In this document: one piece after another, positions 61,239 through 64,000 of the stretch
Numbering within the stretch: the stretch's first letter is position 1
Layout of the letters: every line of letters starts with the position of its first letter
From: Bordetella parapertussis
GTDB taxonomy: Bacteria > Pseudomonadota > Gammaproteobacteria > Burkholderiales > Casimicrobiaceae
DNA: 64,000 bases
Assembly: GCA_943331295.2 (NCBI GenBank)
Contig: CALQLA020000005.1
Span: 1 to 64,000 of the forward strand
Reading direction: 5' to 3'
Translations under genes and position numbers: made by a program
The notes under the pieces: generated by a model
The model's input: only the letters and a program-made list of their open reading frames with translations
Told to the model about the DNA's origin: nothing
Databases searched by the model: none

Positions 61239-61930
61239 GTGATGCCGTAGCCGCCGTCCACCGGCAGGATCGCGCCGGTGACGTAGCGGGCGTCGTTCGA
61301 GTGCAGGAACGCGACGACGTCGGCGACGTCGGCCGGCGTGCCCCAGCGTCCCATCGGCAGCCGCGCCATGATCGCGGCGCTGCGCTCGGGGTTGTGCAGC
61401 GCGCCGGCGGCGAGCCGGGTATCGATCCAGCCCGGCGCCACCGCGTTGACGCGGATCTTCTCCGCCGCGAACGCGACCGCGAACGACCGCGTCAGCTGGA
61501 CGATCGCGCCCTTGCTCGCGGCGTAGCCGGGGTTGCGCAGCGAGCCGAAGAACGCCCACACCGACGCGATGTTGACCACGCTGCCCTGTGCCGCGGCCAG
61601 CGCGGCGCGCAGCGCCAGCGTGACGATGTGGGTGCCGGTGAGGTTCACGTCGACCACCTTGCGGAAGCCGGCGGTCGTGAACTCGCGGCCTTCGTGCAGG
61701 ATGATGCCGGCGCAGTTGACCAGCGCGGAAACCGCCGGAAAGCCCGCGGCGAAGGCAGCGACCGCCGCCTCGTCGGTGACGTCGAGCCGCACGAACTCCA
61801 GCGCCGCCGGCAGGTCGTCGTCGCGGTCCATCCCGCAGCAGACGGTGCGGTGGCCCTGCGCGGCCAGCTTTTCCGCGCAGGCGCGGCCGATGCCCGAGCC
61901 TCCGCCGGTGACGATCGCTACTTTGTCCAT
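61235..61930 (-). CDS. Short-chain dehydrogenase/reductase
   Basis: A 231-residue classical SDR. The Rossmann motif is VAIVTGGGSGIGRA, the structural motif is VNCAGI, and the active site is S in NIASVWAFFGS with Y and K in GYAASKGAIVQ. The C-terminus has GAILPVDGGYGIT. The ATG at 61930 begins MDKVAIVTGG. It would oxidise or reduce a hydroxyl/keto group in the pathway. It is the last gene of a four-gene minus-strand operon. Confidence 0.92.
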   Translation of the reverse strand: MDKVAIVTGGGSGIGRACAEKLAAQGHRTVCCGMDRDDDLPAALEFVRLDVTDEAAVAAFAAGFPAVSALVNCAGIILHEGREFTTAGFRKVVDVNLTGTHIVTLALRAALAAAQGSVVNIASVWAFFGSLRNPGYAASKGAIVQLTRSFAVAFAAEKIRVNAVAPGWIDTRLAAGALHNPERSAAIMARLPMGRWGTPADVADVVAFLHSNDARYVTGAILPVDGGYGIT

Positions 61931-61962
61931 GATGCTGCGCTCTCCGGGGGTTGCGTGGCGGC

Positions 61963-62445
61963 TCAGGCCTTCTTCTTCGCTTTCGCCGCCTTCGCCGCCT
62001 TGGGGGCTTTCGGGGCCTTCGGGGCCTTGGCACCGGCGAGCGACTTCTCGAGCGCCTCGATCTCGGGGATCGTGGCCTTCATCACATGGAACGCGTCGAG
62101 CGACGCCGGCCCGCCGCAGTACAGGAACGAGTGCAGGCAGAGCTCCTGCAGTTCCTTCCGGGTGACGCCGTTCCTCATCGCGCCGCGCAGGTGGACCTTG
62201 ATCTCGTTCGGGCGGTTCAACGCGATGCACTGGGCGAGGGTCACGAGGCTGCGGTCGTGCAGCGACAGCCCGGGCCGCTTCCACACCGTGCCCCAGCCGA
62301 ATTCGGTGGCGATGTCCTGGAACGGCGCCGTGAAGTCGGCGGGGTCCCTGACGTTGCGCGCGACGTAGTCGGGTCCGAGGACCTTGCTGCGCATTTCCAG
62401 GCCTTCCTTGTATGCCTTCGACCGTCCGTTCGCTTTGCTGCTCAC
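61963..62445 (-). CDS. Carboxymuconolactone decarboxylase-family protein with lysine-rich tail
   Basis: A 160-residue CMD-family protein from a GTG start with GAGGAGAAG upstream. The core reads YVARNVRDPADFTAPFQDIA, TVWKRPGLSLHDRSLVTLAQ, and ELQELCLHSFLYCGGPASLD. In PcaC-type enzymes this fold decarboxylates gamma-carboxymuconolactone; other members are peroxidase-like. The single C..H (CLHSF) does not give the CxxC peroxidatic pair. The last ~22 residues are a repetitive K/A/P tail (AKAPKAPKAPKAAKAAKAKK) atypical for the family. Confidence 0.85.
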   Translation of the reverse strand: MSSKANGRSKAYKEGLEMRSKVLGPDYVARNVRDPADFTAPFQDIATEFGWGTVWKRPGLSLHDRSLVTLAQCIALNRPNEIKVHLRGAMRNGVTRKELQELCLHSFLYCGGPASLDAFHVMKATIPEIEALEKSLAGAKAPKAPKAPKAAKAAKAKKKA

Positions 62446-62480
62446 TGGCTTCTCCTCGGGGTAGGTTGGCGCGACGCCGG

Positions 62481-63266
62481 TCACCGCGGCGCGACGGTCC
62501 GCGCTTCGCGCAGGAACGCGACGACCGCGGCGTTGAACGCATCGCTGCATTCGATCTGCATCATGTGCGGCGCGCCGGACAGCACCCGCAGCTCCGCATC
62601 GGGGATGGCCTCGGCGAGCCGCGTCGCCGCCGCGATCGGCGTGGCCGCGTCGGCGTCGCCGGCGATCACCAGCGCCGGCACGGCGACTTCGGCGAGCCGC
62701 GGCAGCGCGTCGAACGTGGAGATCGCGTGCCACGCGGCGGACCACGACGCGGGGTCGTCGGCGAGGAGGCGCGCCCGCACCGCCTCGACCCGCGGGTCGG
62801 CGCGGAAGGCCGGGGTGAACCAGCGCTCGATCGTCGCCGGGACCACCGACGCCATGCCGTCCCTCACCGCCGCGAGGCCGCGCTCGGCGAGCAGCGGCCG
62901 CACCTCGGGCGCGAAGCCGCCGGTGCAGCCGCAGGCGATGAGCGCCGCGACCGCGGCCGGGTGGTGGAGGGTGACGAGCTGCGCGAGCATGCCGCCGAAC
63001 GACAGCCCCAGCACGACCGCCGGCCCGCGGCAGCGGCGCGCCATCGCGGCGTGGATGTCGGCGACGTAGTCGTCGATCGTCGCCCGGCTGTCGCCCATCG
63101 CCGAGCGGCCGTGGCCGCGCAGGTCGAGCGCCGTCACGCGGTGCGTCGCCGCGGCGGCGGCCGCGAGCGGCGCCCAGAACGTGCCGTCGAGCCCCACCGG
63201 ATGCAGCAGCACGAGGTCGGGGCCCTCGCCCCGGGTCTCGCCATGAAGGTCCACCACCGATGCCAT
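62481..63266 (-). CDS. Alpha/beta hydrolase (enol-lactonase-like)
   Basis: A 261-residue hydrolase resembling 3-oxoadipate enol-lactonase (PcaD). The oxyanion region is LVLLHPVGLDGTFWAPL, the nucleophile elbow is GLSFGG, the acid lies in VIAGDADAATP and the histidine in SGAPHMMQIE. Next to a CMD-family gene this is the classical pcaC-pcaD neighbourhood, though the rest of a beta-ketoadipate pathway is not here, so the substrate is probably a different lactone or ester. Confidence 0.88.
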   Translation of the reverse strand: MASVVDLHGETRGEGPDLVLLHPVGLDGTFWAPLAAAAAATHRVTALDLRGHGRSAMGDSRATIDDYVADIHAAMARRCRGPAVVLGLSFGGMLAQLVTLHHPAAVAALIACGCTGGFAPEVRPLLAERGLAAVRDGMASVVPATIERWFTPAFRADPRVEAVRARLLADDPASWSAAWHAISTFDALPRLAEVAVPALVIAGDADAATPIAAATRLAEAIPDAELRVLSGAPHMMQIECSDAFNAAVVAFLREARTVAPR

Positions 63267-63339
63267 CGCGCGCTCTCCTGTATCCCGCCCGTGCGCCCGC
63301 GCCGTCGACCCGCGAGGGCGGAGGACCGGACGCGGCCGA

Positions 63340-63966
63340 TCAAAAGACCGGGTGTTCCTCGCCGAACATCCGGTACCGGGCCACCGTGTGCACCTGCGAA
63401 TCCTGCTGCACGTCCTTCACCTGCGTCCGCGACATGATCCGCTTCAGCGTCTCGAGGTCGCCGAACGAGACCTCGGCGATGCCGTCGACGAACGCCTCGG
63501 GGCCGTCCTCGACGATGTCGACCTGGTAGCGGCGAAGCTCGGGGAACACGACGACCAGCGGCGCGTGCCGGTCGAGCCACCAGGACTTGAATTCGGCGCG
63601 CGTCATGTCCGCCCGGCGCTTCAGCGGGGCCAGCAGCTTGAACCGCGCCGGCAGGCCGGTGTCGACGAACGGGTGCTCCACCGTCTCGACGCGCTCGAAC
63701 TGCGACGCGTGGGCGGCGACGTCGGCCTGCACCTGCAGCCCGGCCTCGCTGGCGAGGCCCGCCGCGACCGCCGCCGTGTCGTCGAACCACAGCTCGGTCG
63801 CGGCGTCGAACGCGCCGGTGTCGCCGTCGACCTCGATCGAGATGGTGCAGCGCCGCAGGCCGGGGATCCGGGTGACGAGGTCGCAGTGACCGGCCAGCGC
63901 CCAGGCATCGAAGGCCGCACGGTCGAGCCCGGCCGCACGTTTGTGGAAGATGATGAGCTTGCGCAA
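63340..63966 (-). CDS. Two-unit EthD-like protein
   Basis: A 208-residue protein with two EthD-like dimeric alpha-beta barrels. Unit one: RKLIIFHKRAAGLDRAAFDA, WALAGHCDLVTRIPGLRR. Unit two: KRRADMTRAEFKSWWLDRHA, PLVVVFPELRRYQVDIVED. The TTG start at 63966 is favoured because GGAGG lies seven bases upstream and the domain begins at once. EthD proteins accompany ether and aromatic degradation; catalysis is unproven. First gene of the minus-strand operon. The upstream promoter is beyond the window. Confidence 0.8.
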   Translation of the reverse strand: MRKLIIFHKRAAGLDRAAFDAWALAGHCDLVTRIPGLRRCTISIEVDGDTGAFDAATELWFDDTAAVAAGLASEAGLQVQADVAAHASQFERVETVEHPFVDTGLPARFKLLAPLKRRADMTRAEFKSWWLDRHAPLVVVFPELRRYQVDIVEDGPEAFVDGIAEVSFGDLETLKRIMSRTQVKDVQQDSQVHTVARYRMFGEEHPVF

Positions 63967-64000
63967 GGCTGCCTCCGGAGGGGGGGGCGTCGGAGTCGGC

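Noticed and set aside
1..64000. CRISPR array or tRNA/rRNA genes
   Set aside because: No regularly spaced direct repeats, no tRNA-like cloverleaf with a CCA-compatible end and no rRNA sequence were noticed on either strand.

Overview
This window looks like chromosome of a high-GC betaproteobacterium, probably near Burkholderiales. That is inference from gene content: the linked glmU-glmS pair, several CaiB/BaiF CoA-transferases, a Bug/TctC-type remnant, IclR and LysR regulators, Dpp- and Fbp-type ABC importers, and GC-rich codon use. No rRNA, tRNA or CRISPR array was found.

Layout. 0-2.6 kb: phosphonate-type importer phnD-phnC-phnE on the minus strand, with CCCGGG-rich palindromic repeats between its genes. 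2.8-6.1 kb: glmU and glmS, for UDP-GlcNAc synthesis. 6.1-13.8 kb: an accessory island starting just downstream of glmS, the classic attTn7 position. It holds a methyltransferase-HNH fusion, a small DUF6794-like gene, a tightly coupled four-gene operon (MoxR-type AAA+ ATPase, unknown protein, HExxH peptidase/VWA protein, divergent MetK-like protein) and a VapBC/FitAB-type toxin-antitoxin pair with its operator. This is the best candidate for an undescribed system. 13.8-17.9 kb: a gene graveyard with SDR, hydroxyacid-dehydrogenase, AraC, CAP-domain, LysE and REP/RAYT remnants around one intact DUF1254 gene. 17.9-19.1 kb: an internally deleted quinone oxidoreductase fused to DUF3293.

19.2-26.7 kb: a catabolic operon with an SsuABC-like importer, isochorismatase-type amidase, PuuE-like deacetylase, CoA-transferase, CitE-like lyase and IclR regulator. 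26.7-34.4 kb: a TctC remnant, AI-2E-family protein, voltage-gated-type channel, and an Fbp-like importer with two ATPases around one permease. 34.5-38 kb: small envelope and stress-type genes, a trypsin-like protease, a BON lipoprotein and a DUF123/GIY-YIG fusion. 38.2-45.1 kb: a secreted or surface set comprising a BBP7 outer-membrane protein with an amber codon, a 1432-residue G8 protein, a TlpA-like protein with no clear start, and a transglutaminase-like protein lacking its catalytic segment.

45.1-64 kb: a large CoA-ester catabolic supercluster around a LysR gene. Leftward run CoA-transferase, HMG-CoA-lyase-like and two hotdog hydratase genes. Rightward run a Dpp-type importer, CoA-transferase, enoyl-CoA hydratase and a split transketolase. 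SDR, carboxymuconolactone-decarboxylase-like, alpha/beta-hydrolase and EthD-like genes converge on them. Near-identical ~66-bp elements lie upstream of both divergent operons, in the same orientation relative to each, and probably tie them to the LysR protein.

A recurring oddity is in-frame loss of about 80-110 codons from the middle of several proteins (AraC, quinone oxidoreductase, TctC, transglutaminase). This could be real decay or an assembly effect.
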